Positions 19,599 to 28,875 of a DNA stretch of 64,000 bases are shown piece after piece. The position numbers and the translations under genes were made by a program. Under the pieces are notes generated by a model. The model saw only the letters and a list, made by a program, of their open reading frames with translations. It searched no databases and was not told the DNA's origin. Source of the stretch: Mycobacterium sp. D16R12 (GTDB lineage Bacteria > Actinomycetota > Actinomycetes > Mycobacteriales > Mycobacteriaceae); NCBI RefSeq assembly GCF_002013465.1, contig NZ_MAFC01000021.1:62001-126000 (forward strand), written 5' to 3'. Position 1 is the stretch's first letter. Each line of letters starts with the position of its first letter.

Positions 19599-21635
19599 AT
19601 GACGTCGGCGCGCCGCTCCCCGGACCCACATCTCTGGCTCGAAGACATTGGCGGGGACGAACCGCTGAACTGGGTACGCGAACGCAACTCGATAACAACC
19701 GGCGAGTTTTCCGGTGCGCGTTTTGACGATATGCGGGCCGAGGCGCTGGCCATTCTCAATACGGATGCACAGATCCCCTATGTGCGCCGGAGGGGCGAAT
19801 ACCTCTACAACTTCTGGCGCGATGCCAACAACGCCCGCGGCCTTTGGCGCCGAACCACTTTGGATCAGTACCGCCTGGAAGATCCCCAGTGGGACGTCAT
19901 CATCGACGTCGACGCTCTGGCGGAGACCGAAGGAGAAAACTGGGTCTGGGCGGGTGCGACCGCGTTGCGGCCCGAATTCCGCCGGGCGCTGGTCAGTCTG
20001 TCGCGCGGCGGGTCGGACGCGGTGGTGGTGCGCGAATTCGATCTGGAAACACGGCAGTTCGTGACGGACGGTTTCGTGCTGCCCGAGGCCAAGACGCAGA
20101 TCGGGTGGATCGACGCCGACACCGTTTTCGTGGGCACCGATTTTGGGCCCGACAGCCTCACGGATTCGGGGTATCCCCGTCTGGTCAAGCGCTGGAAACG
20201 CGGACAATCCCCGGACGAGGCCGAGCTGGTGTTCAGCGGCGAATCCTCAGACGTGATGGTGGGTGCGAGCTTTGACGACACTCCGGGCTTTGAGCGCACC
20301 CTGATCAGCCGGGCCACCGACTTCTTCAACTCCGAAGTACACGAGCTGAGCATCGACGGAGAGTTGCTGCGCATCGACGTCCCCACCGATGCCTCGGTAT
20401 CGGTGCACCGCGAATGGCTCCTCGTCGAGCTCAAGTCGCCGTGGCAGGTAGAGGGTACCGAGCATTCGGCCGGGACATTGTTGGCCGCGCACTATGCGGA
20501 CTTCCTCGCCGGTGATCGCACCGTCACCCCGGTGTTCGTTCCCGATGAGCACGCGAGTCTGCATCACTACGCCTGGACCCGGGAACGGCTCACCGTCGTG
20601 ATCCTGCGCGATGTGGTCAGCGAGATCCTGGTCTTCACCCCGGGCACCTGGGACTCCGAACCACTGACCGGTGTACCGGTCAACACCACGACGCAGATCG
20701 TCGCGATCGATGACCTGGGCGACGAGATTTTCCTCGACACATCAGGTTTCACCCAGCCGTCCACACTGTTGCACGGCGAAGTAGGCGCAGCGGGCGCCAC
20801 CCGGGCGTGGGTATCCCCCATCAAGTCGGCGCCATCGTTCTTCGACGACGCATCCTTTGAGGTGGCCCAACACTTCGCACGGTCCGACGACGGCACGTCG
20901 ATTCCGTATTTCGTGGTGCGCTCCAAGGGATCCAATGGGGCGGGGCCCACTCTGCTCGGCGGTTATGGAGGCTTTGAGGTCGCCCGGACTCCCGGGTACG
21001 ACGGTGTGCTGGGCAAGCTGTGGCTGTCCCGCGGTGGCACGTACGTGCTGGCCAACATCCGCGGCGGCGGCGAGTACGGCCCCGTGTGGCACACCCAGGC
21101 GATGCGCGAGGGCCGCCATCTCGTGTACGAGGACTTCGCCGCTGTCGCGCGCGATCTGGTGGCTCGGGGCATCACCACCGCCGCACAGCTGGGCGCACAG
21201 GGCGGAAGCAACGGCGGCCTGCTGATGGGCGTGATGCTCACGGCATACCCGGAGCTGTTCGGCGCCTTGGTGTGCCAGGTGCCGCTGCTGGATATGCGGC
21301 GCTACCACTTGCTGCTGGCCGGCGCATCGTGGGTTGCCGAGTACGGCGACCCCGACAATCCCGAGGACTGGGAGTTCATCTCCAAATACTCTCCTTACCA
21401 AAACATTTCACCCGAACGGCGTTATCCACCGGTGCTGGTGACCACCTCGACCCGCGATGACCGCGTTCACCCGGGGCATGCGCGCAAGATGACCGCCGCA
21501 TTGCAAGAGGCCGGGCAACCGGTCTGGTACTACGAGAACATCGAGGGCGGCCATGGCGGTGCGGCCAACAACGAACAGTCGGCATTCAAGGCGGCGCTGG
21601 CCATCGAGTTCCTCTGGCGCCAGCTCGCACCCTGA
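19599..21635 (+). CDS. Prolyl oligopeptidase (S9A)
   Basis: 678-residue cytosolic serine peptidase. The N-terminal 70 residues (HLWLEDIGGDEPLNWVRERN) wrap the hydrolase domain, followed by a seven-bladed propeller, then an alpha/beta hydrolase domain. The triad is visible: Ser in GGSNGGLL, Asp in STRDDRVHPGHA, and His in EGGHGGAANN. It cleaves after proline in short peptides. ATG 19599 aligns with the usual family start (DPHLWLED); longer in-frame starts are rejected. Corresponds to Rv0457c in type and in its divergence from the small membrane genes. Confidence 0.94.
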   Translation: MTSARRSPDPHLWLEDIGGDEPLNWVRERNSITTGEFSGARFDDMRAEALAILNTDAQIPYVRRRGEYLYNFWRDANNARGLWRRTTLDQYRLEDPQWDVIIDVDALAETEGENWVWAGATALRPEFRRALVSLSRGGSDAVVVREFDLETRQFVTDGFVLPEAKTQIGWIDADTVFVGTDFGPDSLTDSGYPRLVKRWKRGQSPDEAELVFSGESSDVMVGASFDDTPGFERTLISRATDFFNSEVHELSIDGELLRIDVPTDASVSVHREWLLVELKSPWQVEGTEHSAGTLLAAHYADFLAGDRTVTPVFVPDEHASLHHYAWTRERLTVVILRDVVSEILVFTPGTWDSEPLTGVPVNTTTQIVAIDDLGDEIFLDTSGFTQPSTLLHGEVGAAGATRAWVSPIKSAPSFFDDASFEVAQHFARSDDGTSIPYFVVRSKGSNGAGPTLLGGYGGFEVARTPGYDGVLGKLWLSRGGTYVLANIRGGGEYGPVWHTQAMREGRHLVYEDFAAVARDLVARGITTAAQLGAQGGSNGGLLMGVMLTAYPELFGALVCQVPLLDMRRYHLLLAGASWVAEYGDPDNPEDWEFISKYSPYQNISPERRYPPVLVTTSTRDDRVHPGHARKMTAALQEAGQPVWYYENIEGGHGGAANNEQSAFKAALAIEFLWRQLAP

Positions 21636-21694
21636 TCCGAAATCTCAGGGCGATCCCCGATGTGCCTGCGGTCGCCGGGGCAGACAATGGCTCC

Positions 21695-22132
21695 ATGAGC
21701 GAAACCAACACCGTTCCACCGTGGGTTAACAAGATGGTCAAGGGCCTGCTCCGCAGCCCGCTGCACCCCGTACTCAGCGGCAACATCGCGCTGTTCACCT
21801 TCACCGGCCGCAAGAGCGGCAAGGAATACAACGTCGCCGCCACCTACGTTCGTGACGGCGACGTGTTGACCGTCTTCACCGACAGGGCGTGGGCCAAGAA
21901 TCTGCGCGACGGCCGGCCCGTCACCGCATTGGTGCGCGGCAAGCGGCTCGATGGCACCGCCGAATTGTCCACCGGCCCCCAGATCGCGGTGCCGCTGGCC
22001 GAGCTGCTGCAGCGGGTGCCACGAGATGCCAAGTATCACAACGTGCGCCGCAATCCCGACGGCAGCTTCAACCAATCTGATATCGACCGTGCCGCCGCCA
22101 GTGAGAGCATGGTGACAGTACGTCTATCGTGA
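21695..22132 (+). CDS. Deazaflavin-dependent nitroreductase family protein
   Basis: 145-residue split-barrel protein of the Ddn/F420-type family. It has FTFTGRKSGKEYNVAATYVRDGDVLTVFTDRAWAKNLRDG, the usual core that binds F420 or flavin phosphates. ATG 21695 (MSETNTV) is preferred over an in-frame GTG 33 bases upstream because family members start shortly before the amphipathic helix PPWVNKMVKGLLRSPLHPVL. Activity on quinones or nitro compounds is a family property, not shown here. Confidence 0.8.
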   Translation: MSETNTVPPWVNKMVKGLLRSPLHPVLSGNIALFTFTGRKSGKEYNVAATYVRDGDVLTVFTDRAWAKNLRDGRPVTALVRGKRLDGTAELSTGPQIAVPLAELLQRVPRDAKYHNVRRNPDGSFNQSDIDRAAASESMVTVRLS

Positions 22133-22582
22133 CGTGAGTCACTCCCAATGGGAACAGTTTCGCAAATCACGCACCCGGGTCATCCCATCACGCGGTAACG
22201 ACATACTCACACATATGCAGTTTGCTCAATATGTTTTCTGGCCTGCAAATCGCCATTAACAACGGGTCATAAAACCGCAGCTCACAGGTGCTAACTACTG
22301 CTAGCACTGTCTGAAACAGCTCTTAATTTCCCAGTTCAGAGGCATGTCAATATCGAAGGGTGGCCGCCCTGGCACCGGGTCCCGTTACCGAAATCGAGAC
22401 CGATCCGTGACCGTCACGGGTTGTTGCCACCGGGTGACCTCGACTACCTTGGTAGTTAGCTGAATTACTGGCCTTGGCAAAGTTGCCTGGCGGGCCGCAG
22501 TTATTGACCGACCGTGACGTGAGCGCATAGATGAGCTTGGCGAATAGTCGGTAGTTGGAGCCAGATTGCCGTGAGGTGCACG
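22133..22582. other. Intergenic region with inverted repeats
   Basis: 450 bases without a convincing gene. Structures seen: a bulged 9-pair hairpin (ACAG-g-TGCTA at 22284-22293 with TAGCACTGT at 22302-22310); CCGTGAC-C-GTCACGG (22405-22419); and ACTACC-TT-GGTAGT. The first two thirds are AT-richer than neighbouring coding DNA. It could hold promoters for the short gene at 22583 or a small RNA. No known RNA family was recognised. Confidence 0.4.
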
Positions 22583-22774
22583 ATGAGAAACGACCTGTTC
22601 ATCGGGTTGAGCGAGAACGGGTGGGACCGTGCTCCGTGGGATACCGAACCAGAGTTTTCTCCCACCGAGCTGGACATCCTGTTGGATCGTCGGCTGTCCG
22701 TCACTGACGCTGCCGAACGCGTCGGATGTGTCGAGCACGACGTGCAGCGCATCCGCGACGCACACGCGGCCTAG
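22583..22774 (+). CDS. Small hypothetical protein
   Basis: 63 residues (MRNDLFIGLSENGWDRAPWD), acidic. The second half (FSPTELDILLDRRLSVTDAAERVGCVEHDVQRIRDAH) looks like a short helix-turn-helix or SANT-like fold. GAGG lies 6 bases before ATG 22583; an in-frame GTG at 22571 is the alternative. Tail-to-tail with the next gene, 8 bases apart. Function unknown; the regular amphipathic pattern suggests it is real. Confidence 0.55.
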   Translation: MRNDLFIGLSENGWDRAPWDTEPEFSPTELDILLDRRLSVTDAAERVGCVEHDVQRIRDAHAA

Positions 22775-22782
22775 CGTTCACG

Positions 22783-23619
22783 TCAGCGCCGCAGCAGGCC
22801 GCCCACCAACCCCGCGGCCACGCCGATCACGATCACCAGGCCACCGGCGGCCATCATGAGGCTCAGCCAGTGGTGGGCATTGCTCACCGCCTGGGTGACC
22901 AGTCCATCGGCCACGTCGCGGAGATTGTCGGTGACGCGGTTCAGCGGCCGGTCCAGATAGCGCCGACCGATCTCCAGTCCGGCCCACCCGGCAGCGCCCA
23001 CGAGTAGGGCCGAAATACCCAGTCCGGCAAGACCCTTGGCGCGACTGCGCACCGCCAACTGAGTCAAGCCCGCGAGGACGAGGGTCAGGCCGAAGGATAT
23101 CCAGACCGCGAGCTGACCGAAGCGCGCCACCGGCACCAAACGTCCCGGCGTCAATCCGGCCAGATTCTCATCGGTAACCGAGACCTTCAACGTCTCCGGC
23201 GCCTTGATGGAAAGACCCTGCGGCACCAGGCTCTTGATCATGGGAGCCACATCGATCTGCCAGCTGCCCTGCGAATCACGCTGCGCCGAGCTCGAGTTCG
23301 TGAACAACCACTGGTGTGCCATCCGATTCACCGATGCGAAGTCGGCGCCGAACTGCGGCCCACTGGTGTACGCGGCGGTCAATTCCGCGACCTGAGTCTC
23401 GTTGACGCGTGAACCCTGCTTCTTACCCAGCGACACAATCTGGGTGGTGAGTTCCGCGGCGATCGCGTGCTGAACATTTGGATCGGCCGCTGCCGGTCCC
23501 GTCAACGTCACGTAGCCGTTCTCGTCGACAATCCTGGACTGTGTCCAGGCAGCCGTCACCGTGACGGCCAGTGCGGCGGTGGTGAGCAGCCACAGCAGGA
23601 CCGCGAACAGGAAGCGCAT
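22783..23619 (-). CDS. Membrane protein, three helices and extracytoplasmic domain
   Basis: 278 residues. N-terminal helix (residues 3-24), extracytoplasmic domain (about 25-165), then three helices (about 170-190, 197-218, 253-275) and a short basic C-terminus. No enzymatic motif. Ten bases downstream of ppk2 on the same strand, so probably co-transcribed with it. Function not recognised. Confidence 0.7.
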   Translation of the reverse strand: MRFLFAVLLWLLTTAALAVTVTAAWTQSRIVDENGYVTLTGPAAADPNVQHAIAAELTTQIVSLGKKQGSRVNETQVAELTAAYTSGPQFGADFASVNRMAHQWLFTNSSSAQRDSQGSWQIDVAPMIKSLVPQGLSIKAPETLKVSVTDENLAGLTPGRLVPVARFGQLAVWISFGLTLVLAGLTQLAVRSRAKGLAGLGISALLVGAAGWAGLEIGRRYLDRPLNRVTDNLRDVADGLVTQAVSNAHHWLSLMMAAGGLVIVIGVAAGLVGGLLRR

Positions 23620-23629
23620 CCCGCCCAGG

Positions 23630-24496
23630 TTAGTCCGTGAGCGCGCGTCCCAGGATCAGCGGATCGGCGTGACCGACGACGTCGGTGTCCTTGTCGTCAT
23701 AGTCGAATTTGCCCAGGACATGCCGCATCGCGTTGACACGGGCCCGCTTCTTGTCGTTGCTCTTCACCACGATCCACGGCGCGTGATCGGTATCGGTCAG
23801 CGAGAACATCTCTTCCTTGGCCTTGGTGTAGGCGTCCCACTTGTCCAGGGAAGCCAAGTCCATCGGCGAGAGCTTCCACTGCCGCACCGGGTCAACCTGT
23901 CGGATGGCGAAACGCGTGCGCTGCTCCGCGGACGACACCGAGAACCACAACTTGGTCAGACTGATGCCGTCATTGACCAGCATCTGCTCGAAAAGTGGTG
24001 CCTGGTGGATGAATTCGGAATGCTGCTCGTCGGAACAGAATCCCATGACCCGTTCGACACCGGCGCGGTTGTACCAGGACCTGTCGAAATACACCATCTC
24101 GCCGGCCGCAGGCAGATGCGGAACATACCGCTGGAAGTACCACTGGGTGCGTTCCCGTTCGGTCGGCTTCTCCAGCGCGACGACGCGAGCACCACGTGGA
24201 TTGAGGTGCTCCATGAACCGCTTGATAGTGCCGCCCTTACCTGCGGCGTCGCGCCCCTCGAAGAGGATGACGTGCCGGGCACCGGTGCGCTTGCTCCAGT
24301 TCTGGAGCTTCAGGAGCTCGATCTGCAGCAATCGCTTCTCAAGCTCGTACTGCTGGCGGCTCATCCGCTCGTCGTAAGGGTAGTTTTCCCGCCAGGTATC
24401 CACCACGGCGCCGTCCGGCGCAATAAGTATCGGATCGTCGTCGTCATCATCGTCGACGGTGTAGCCCTGCGCGGCGGCGGTAATGGTCTCGGTCAC
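23630..24496 (-). CDS. ppk2: Polyphosphate kinase 2
   Basis: 288-residue class I PPK2, which uses polyphosphate to phosphorylate nucleoside diphosphates. Walker A GRDAAGKGG (residues 81-89), lid region with RERTQWYFQRY, and Walker B FDRSWYNRAG (137-146) are all intact. A run of seven aspartates (15-21) precedes the kinase core. GTG 24496. Comparable to Rv3232c. Upstream of a membrane-protein gene of unknown role. Confidence 0.94.
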   Translation of the reverse strand: MTETITAAAQGYTVDDDDDDDPILIAPDGAVVDTWRENYPYDERMSRQQYELEKRLLQIELLKLQNWSKRTGARHVILFEGRDAAGKGGTIKRFMEHLNPRGARVVALEKPTERERTQWYFQRYVPHLPAAGEMVYFDRSWYNRAGVERVMGFCSDEQHSEFIHQAPLFEQMLVNDGISLTKLWFSVSSAEQRTRFAIRQVDPVRQWKLSPMDLASLDKWDAYTKAKEEMFSLTDTDHAPWIVVKSNDKKRARVNAMRHVLGKFDYDDKDTDVVGHADPLILGRALTD

Positions 24497-24554
24497 CAGC
24501 GGAAACTATCCCCGGCAACCGTCGCCACGATGGACAGCGAGTGAACGACTGGTG

Positions 24555-26084
24555 TCAGCGACGGAAGGGGCGTAAGGCCTTGTTCGAGAGCTTGGTAAGG
24601 CTCTTGAGCGCGACCGGAGCCAGCCAGCTCGGTCCGCTGTACCAGAGCGGCTCACTGGGCAGCGTCACCCTGGTGTCGACGATGGCCTCGGTGCGGCAGT
24701 ACTTGAGCAGACCGCTGGCGCCCCCAAAGCGCGAGCCCATCCCGGAGCCCTTCCAACCACCATGCGGCGCGGTGAGACAAGACAGGTTCATGATCACATC
24801 GTTGATGTTGACTGTTCCGCAATCGAGTTGCAGCGCAATGCGTTCGGCGCGCTTTCGGTCTTTTGACCACACGCTGGCGGAGAGCCCGTACTCGCTGTCA
24901 TTCGCCAGGGCGATCGCCGTGGATTCCTCGGAGAACCGCATGATCGGCAGCGTCGGGCCGAAGGTCTCCTCACGCATACAGTCCATCGAATGGTCCACGT
25001 CGACCAGCACGGTCGGAGCGTAGAAGGTGCCGCCACCAGGAACCCGTGCCCCGCCGGTCAGCGCCCGCGCACCCGCCGAGACTGCTTGGCGCACATGCTG
25101 GTCCACGACTTCGAGCTGATTCTCATCGATCATCGCGCCGACGCTGTGATCCATCCCGGCGCCGATCTCCAAGCTCCGCACCTCGTTGACCACCAGATCG
25201 ACGAACTGCTCGTAGATCGAGTCATGCACATACACCCGCTCGACGGATACACAGGTCTGGCCGGCGTTGAACATGGCGCCCCACACCGCTGCGTGCGCGG
25301 CGCGTTTGACGTCGGCGTCCGACAGCACCAGCATCGGGTCTTTGCCGCCGAGTTCCAGGCTGACGGGGGTGAGCCGGCGCGCGGCGCGCTCCATGATCTT
25401 CTTGCCGGTGGCCGTCGATCCGGTGAACTGGATGAAGTCGACGTTGTCGATCAGCGCCTCGCCGACCTCACGTGCGCCATGGACGATCTCGAACACCGGC
25501 GGCGCCCCGATTTCCTCCCAGCCACGTGCGATGAGTTCATCGGAGAGCGGCGTCCGCTCCGAGGGCTTGAGCAACACCGAGCAGCCTGCCAACAGTGCCG
25601 GAATGACATCCCAATACCCAAGTGCCACAGGGTAATTCCAAGGCGAAATGACACCTACGACCTTGCGGGGCCGCTGATGCAGCGTGATCTTCTTGGTGTT
25701 CATGGCAATCGAGGACGCCGGTCGCGACTCGGGTGCCAAAAACTCCGCGGCACGCGGCGCGTAGTACGCAATGATCGCCAGAATCGACGGAATCTCGATG
25801 CCCGCGTCGATCTTGGACTTGCCGGTCTCGGCGATCAGTTGAGCCTCGATACGCGGCGTGTTATCGGTCAGCCACTGCGCGAAGCGGGCCAGTACCTTGC
25901 CACGCCCTTCGGGGCCGAGACGTTCCCATGACGGCTGCGCCTTCGCCAGTTGTGCGGTGATTACGGGGATATCCGAGGGATCGGTCCAGTTCACCTGCCC
26001 GACGATCTGCCCGTTCGCGGGATTGCGCACGTCGCGAGCGGCGCTGTGGGCAGCAGTGGCGAGATTTTCAGACGTCGTTGTCAT
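24555..26084 (-). CDS. Aldehyde dehydrogenase (NAD(P)+)
   Basis: 509 residues. It has ISPWNYP, the cofactor-binding FTGSTATGKKI, catalytic Glu in LELGGKDP and catalytic Cys in NAGQTCVSVERV. The C-terminal 60 residues (VTLPSEPLWYSGPSW...LRPFRR) form a basic, hydrophobic extension seen in membrane-associated or fatty-aldehyde-type dehydrogenases. Succinate-semialdehyde dehydrogenase is an alternative; the substrate cannot be set from sequence. ATG 26084. Confidence 0.88.
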   Translation of the reverse strand: MTTTSENLATAAHSAARDVRNPANGQIVGQVNWTDPSDIPVITAQLAKAQPSWERLGPEGRGKVLARFAQWLTDNTPRIEAQLIAETGKSKIDAGIEIPSILAIIAYYAPRAAEFLAPESRPASSIAMNTKKITLHQRPRKVVGVISPWNYPVALGYWDVIPALLAGCSVLLKPSERTPLSDELIARGWEEIGAPPVFEIVHGAREVGEALIDNVDFIQFTGSTATGKKIMERAARRLTPVSLELGGKDPMLVLSDADVKRAAHAAVWGAMFNAGQTCVSVERVYVHDSIYEQFVDLVVNEVRSLEIGAGMDHSVGAMIDENQLEVVDQHVRQAVSAGARALTGGARVPGGGTFYAPTVLVDVDHSMDCMREETFGPTLPIMRFSEESTAIALANDSEYGLSASVWSKDRKRAERIALQLDCGTVNINDVIMNLSCLTAPHGGWKGSGMGSRFGGASGLLKYCRTEAIVDTRVTLPSEPLWYSGPSWLAPVALKSLTKLSNKALRPFRR

Positions 26085-26122
26085 TAGAGGAGTCTAGGCA
26101 CGAGGTGACCCACGTCGCATCC

Positions 26123-26653
26123 CTACCGGTTGGTTGGGACGATCCCGCGCAGGTACGCGGCTTGGCCAAGATGCTGGGCGCAGTCGTCGACGATGCTGAC
26201 CAACCGGGCACTCGCGGTGACCGGCGGATCCCAGTGTCTGTCGACGACGCGCGCGAGGCCCGAATCGGTAAGACTCTCGACGTAGCGCAGCGTCATCTCG
26301 TGCACGTCTTGGTAGTAGCCGCGAAGCAGATCGACCGTCGCGACGACCTTGGCGACGTCCTGCGGCGTGTGCCCGTAGCCGTTGGAGTCGGCGGGCAGGT
26401 CGAGGCCGAATCGCGGCTCCCAGCCCCGGGCGGTCCACACCGGCTCGTCACCCGTGATGGCGCAGATCTGCACATCCTGACATCGGGCCGAATGCCAGAT
26501 CAGCCAGGCGATGCTGTTCGCATCGGGCGTGGGGCGATAAATCAACGAGGAATCGGGGAGACCGTCGGTGACCTCGCCGACGTGTTCGATGATCCGAGTA
26601 AAGCTGTCACGCAACAGTTCCCGCGCCGATGCGGCCGTCGCTAAGTCGGTCAT
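26123..26653 (-). CDS. DinB/DUF664 family protein
   Basis: 176-residue four-helix-bundle protein of the DinB-like metalloprotein superfamily, which includes mycothiol- and bacillithiol-dependent S-transferases. Candidate metal-binding histidines are in WLIWHSARCQD, RHWDP and the C-terminal CAQHLGQAAYLRG. Its ATG overlaps the stop of the MFS transporter gene upstream by 4 bases, so the pair may handle an exported or detoxified compound. The enzymatic role is inferred from the family. Confidence 0.82.
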   Translation of the reverse strand: MTDLATAASARELLRDSFTRIIEHVGEVTDGLPDSSLIYRPTPDANSIAWLIWHSARCQDVQICAITGDEPVWTARGWEPRFGLDLPADSNGYGHTPQDVAKVVATVDLLRGYYQDVHEMTLRYVESLTDSGLARVVDRHWDPPVTASARLVSIVDDCAQHLGQAAYLRGIVPTNR

Positions 26654-27861
26654 GGTTTGACGGTACGCCCGGGCTTGGGCACCGCCTTGGTCGCAGGTGC
26701 GCTCAGCGTCAACGCGCCCGCCGCACAGCCACAGATCAGCACTGCGACGATCGGCAGTATCAATGCGGTGTTGAGCGAGAGGGCATCAGCCACCCAGCCG
26801 ATCAGTGCGGGTCCACCGAGCACCGCAACGTAACCGGTGCCGACAACCCGCGACAGCACGCGGCCCTCGTGTTGCTCGTCGATATTGCCCGCGACGGTGA
26901 ACACCTGCGGGACGCCACCGGCGAGCCCGAGGCCCACCGCAGCCCAGCCCGCCAACGTCAGCGGCAGCACCGGAGCGGCGATGACGATCAGCAGCCCGAC
27001 AGCCGCCAGGGCGCAACCCCACCGCAGCACCAGAACCCGACCCACGCGCTCTACGAGCTTGTCGACCGTGAACCGGCCCACCGTCATCGCGAGCATGAAC
27101 ACCCCGAAGGCGAACGCCCCCTGAGAGTGGGAGGCACCCAGATGCTCCTGCGCGTGCAGACTGCTCCAGTCTGTTGCCGAGCCCTCCGAAAGCATGAGCA
27201 AGAACGCCAGCAGGCCGAGCATCAGCACCTGGCCCCGTCGACATGTCATCGGTGGCGGCAAGGTGTACGGCACCGTGTCCGGCGCCTCTATCTCGCCCGC
27301 GCGCAGCTTGTCGCGGAGCAGCACCGTGGCCGAGCATGCCAGCAGCGCCAGGCACAGCACGGTGACACCGAGCACCGTCTCCCAGACCTTGATGTGCAGC
27401 GCGAACGCGGCCGACCCGATTCCCGCACCCACCACGTTGCCCACGGAGAACACCCCGTGAAAGGAGGCCATGATCGGGCGGCCGTGGAAACGCTCGACAT
27501 CGACCGCCGCGGCGTTCATCGCGACATCGGTGACACCCACGGCGACGCCGCACAGGACAGCGCCGAGTCCGGCGACCCATACGGCGTGGGCTGCCAGCGG
27601 AATGTTGACGCCGAGGGCCATCGCCGCACCGCCCGCCACCGCGATCGGACCACTTCCGAATCGGTCGACGAGCACACCACTGAGCTGCATACCCAGCAGC
27701 GCGCCAACCCCGAGCCCCAACACCACGAAGCCCAGCACCGTAGAGGACATCCCCGTGGCCTGCTTCATGGTCGGCAGGTGCACGGCCCAGGTGGCCACTA
27801 CAAGCCCGAACGACGCGAAGACACCGATTACGGCAATCCGCATACGCAGCGGCTTCGTCAA
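26650..27861 (-). CDS. MFS transporter
   Basis: 403 residues with 12 predicted helices. The loop 2-3 motif is GVLVDRFGSGPIAVAGG, and a hydrophilic central loop lies near residues 185-205. It resembles the small YbjJ-like efflux branch. TTG 27861 has GAGGAC 7 bases upstream; the in-frame ATG 18 bases downstream lacks a ribosome binding site. Translationally coupled to the DinB-like gene. Confidence 0.88.
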   Translation of the reverse strand: MTKPLRMRIAVIGVFASFGLVVATWAVHLPTMKQATGMSSTVLGFVVLGLGVGALLGMQLSGVLVDRFGSGPIAVAGGAAMALGVNIPLAAHAVWVAGLGAVLCGVAVGVTDVAMNAAAVDVERFHGRPIMASFHGVFSVGNVVGAGIGSAAFALHIKVWETVLGVTVLCLALLACSATVLLRDKLRAGEIEAPDTVPYTLPPPMTCRRGQVLMLGLLAFLLMLSEGSATDWSSLHAQEHLGASHSQGAFAFGVFMLAMTVGRFTVDKLVERVGRVLVLRWGCALAAVGLLIVIAAPVLPLTLAGWAAVGLGLAGGVPQVFTVAGNIDEQHEGRVLSRVVGTGYVAVLGGPALIGWVADALSLNTALILPIVAVLICGCAAGALTLSAPATKAVPKPGRTVKP

Positions 27862-28005
27862 GAAAAAGTCCTCACCTAGGGCATTGAGCCAACGACCGCG
27901 CGCCCACCACGACCTCGGCGAGCAGCACTCACCGGTACCTCTTGACCACAGTACTGATCAGCGCTACGCAAGGCCGAGTCGCCACATGACAGCCAAATAC
28001 ATTCC

Positions 28006-28037
28006 TTGACATTCATATGATGCAATGGTGATATGAA
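28006..28037 (+). promoter_or_regulatory. arsR-type promoter and operator, leaderless
   Basis: -35 TTGACA (28006-28011) and a -10-like TGATAT (28029-28034) at 17 bases. The inverted repeat TTCATAT-N12-ATATGAA (28012-28037) covers the spacer and -10. The start codon at 28041 coincides with the expected transcription start. The placement is that of an autorepressor operator for the ArsR gene. Confidence 0.65.
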
Positions 28038-28040
28038 GTC

Positions 28041-28373
28041 ATGGATGCCTTCATGGTGATCGCCGATCCGACCCGACGCCGGATCATCGACACCTTGCGC
28101 GAGGGGGCGGCCGACGTCACGACGCTGATAGAACGGCTCGACCTTTCGCAGTCGCTGATGTCCAAGCACCTGGGCGTCCTGCGCGACGCCGGCACAGTTC
28201 GGGTGGAGGTCGCCGGGAAACGCCGCGTCTACCACCTGGCCGACGATCCCCTACCCGCCGTGCTGGCGTGGGTGACGCCCTATCACCGCAAGTGGGCCAA
28301 CGCGTTCGATCGCCTGACATTTCTCATCGACAACGACTCCCACGACGACAAAGAAGAGGACAACCGTGACTAA
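28041..28373 (+). CDS. ArsR family transcriptional regulator
   Basis: 110-residue winged-helix repressor. DPTRRRIIDTLREGAADVTTLIERLDLSQSLMSKHLGVLRDAG is the typical ArsR core (residues 9-51), followed by the wing KRRVYHLADD. There are no cysteine metal-binding motifs, so it belongs to the non-metal ArsR group commonly paired with SRPBCC proteins. The last 8 bases overlap the SRPBCC gene. Confidence 0.9.
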   Translation: MDAFMVIADPTRRRIIDTLREGAADVTTLIERLDLSQSLMSKHLGVLRDAGTVRVEVAGKRRVYHLADDPLPAVLAWVTPYHRKWANAFDRLTFLIDNDSHDDKEEDNRD

Positions 28374-28875
28374 TCCCCTGGCTGCCACCCTCGCACCATG
28401 CGATGACCACGAGGGCAGATGGGTCCTCACCATGTCCCGCGATCTAAGTCATCCGCCGGAAAAGGTGTGGCAGTGGCTCGTCGACCCCGACAAGTTGCGT
28501 CAGTGGTCACCCGCCATACCCGATCGCCCCCTGGATTCCGTGGGAGCCGCTCAGGTGCAGGAAACCGCCGCCGATCCAGTGCTCGACGGCGAAGTACTCA
28601 CCGTCGACCCACCTCATGAGCTGATCCATCGCTGGGGCCCCGATGACACTCTGCGCTGGCGAATCGAACCGACGCAGAAGGGGTGCCGACTGACCCTCGA
28701 GCATTCGATGTCCGATCGCGGTAACGCCTCCGGAAATGCCGGCGGTTGGCACATCTGCCTGGACACCCTCATCCTCGCCATCGACGGGACGCCGCGAGGC
28801 AGGGTCGTCGGCCTTGATGCCATGACGCATGACTGGCAAAGCCTTAATGATAGGTACGCAGCGATGCTCGGCTGA
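28366..28875 (+). CDS. SRPBCC (AHSA1-like) domain protein
   Basis: 169-residue helix-grip-fold protein. RDLSHPPEKVWQWLVDPDKLRQWSP is the usual start of AHSA1/START-like domains, and GWHICLDTLILAI the C-terminal helix. Such proteins bind hydrophobic ligands. GTG 28366 overlaps the arsR-like gene by 8 bases, the classical ArsR-SRPBCC pair. The ligand may also be the signal that governs the repressor; that is inference. Confidence 0.87.
   Translation: MTNPLAATLAPCDDHEGRWVLTMSRDLSHPPEKVWQWLVDPDKLRQWSPAIPDRPLDSVGAAQVQETAADPVLDGEVLTVDPPHELIHRWGPDDTLRWRIEPTQKGCRLTLEHSMSDRGNASGNAGGWHICLDTLILAIDGTPRGRVVGLDAMTHDWQSLNDRYAAMLG

Noticed and set aside
19521..20207. Long N-terminal extension of the small hydrophobic protein
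   Set aside because: It runs antisense through the prolyl oligopeptidase gene; GTG 19520 has a ribosome site.
26629..27879. 416-codon plus-strand frame across the MFS gene
   Set aside because: Composition (Gln/Arg/His-rich) is typical of an antisense shadow; the minus-strand transporter has clear helices.
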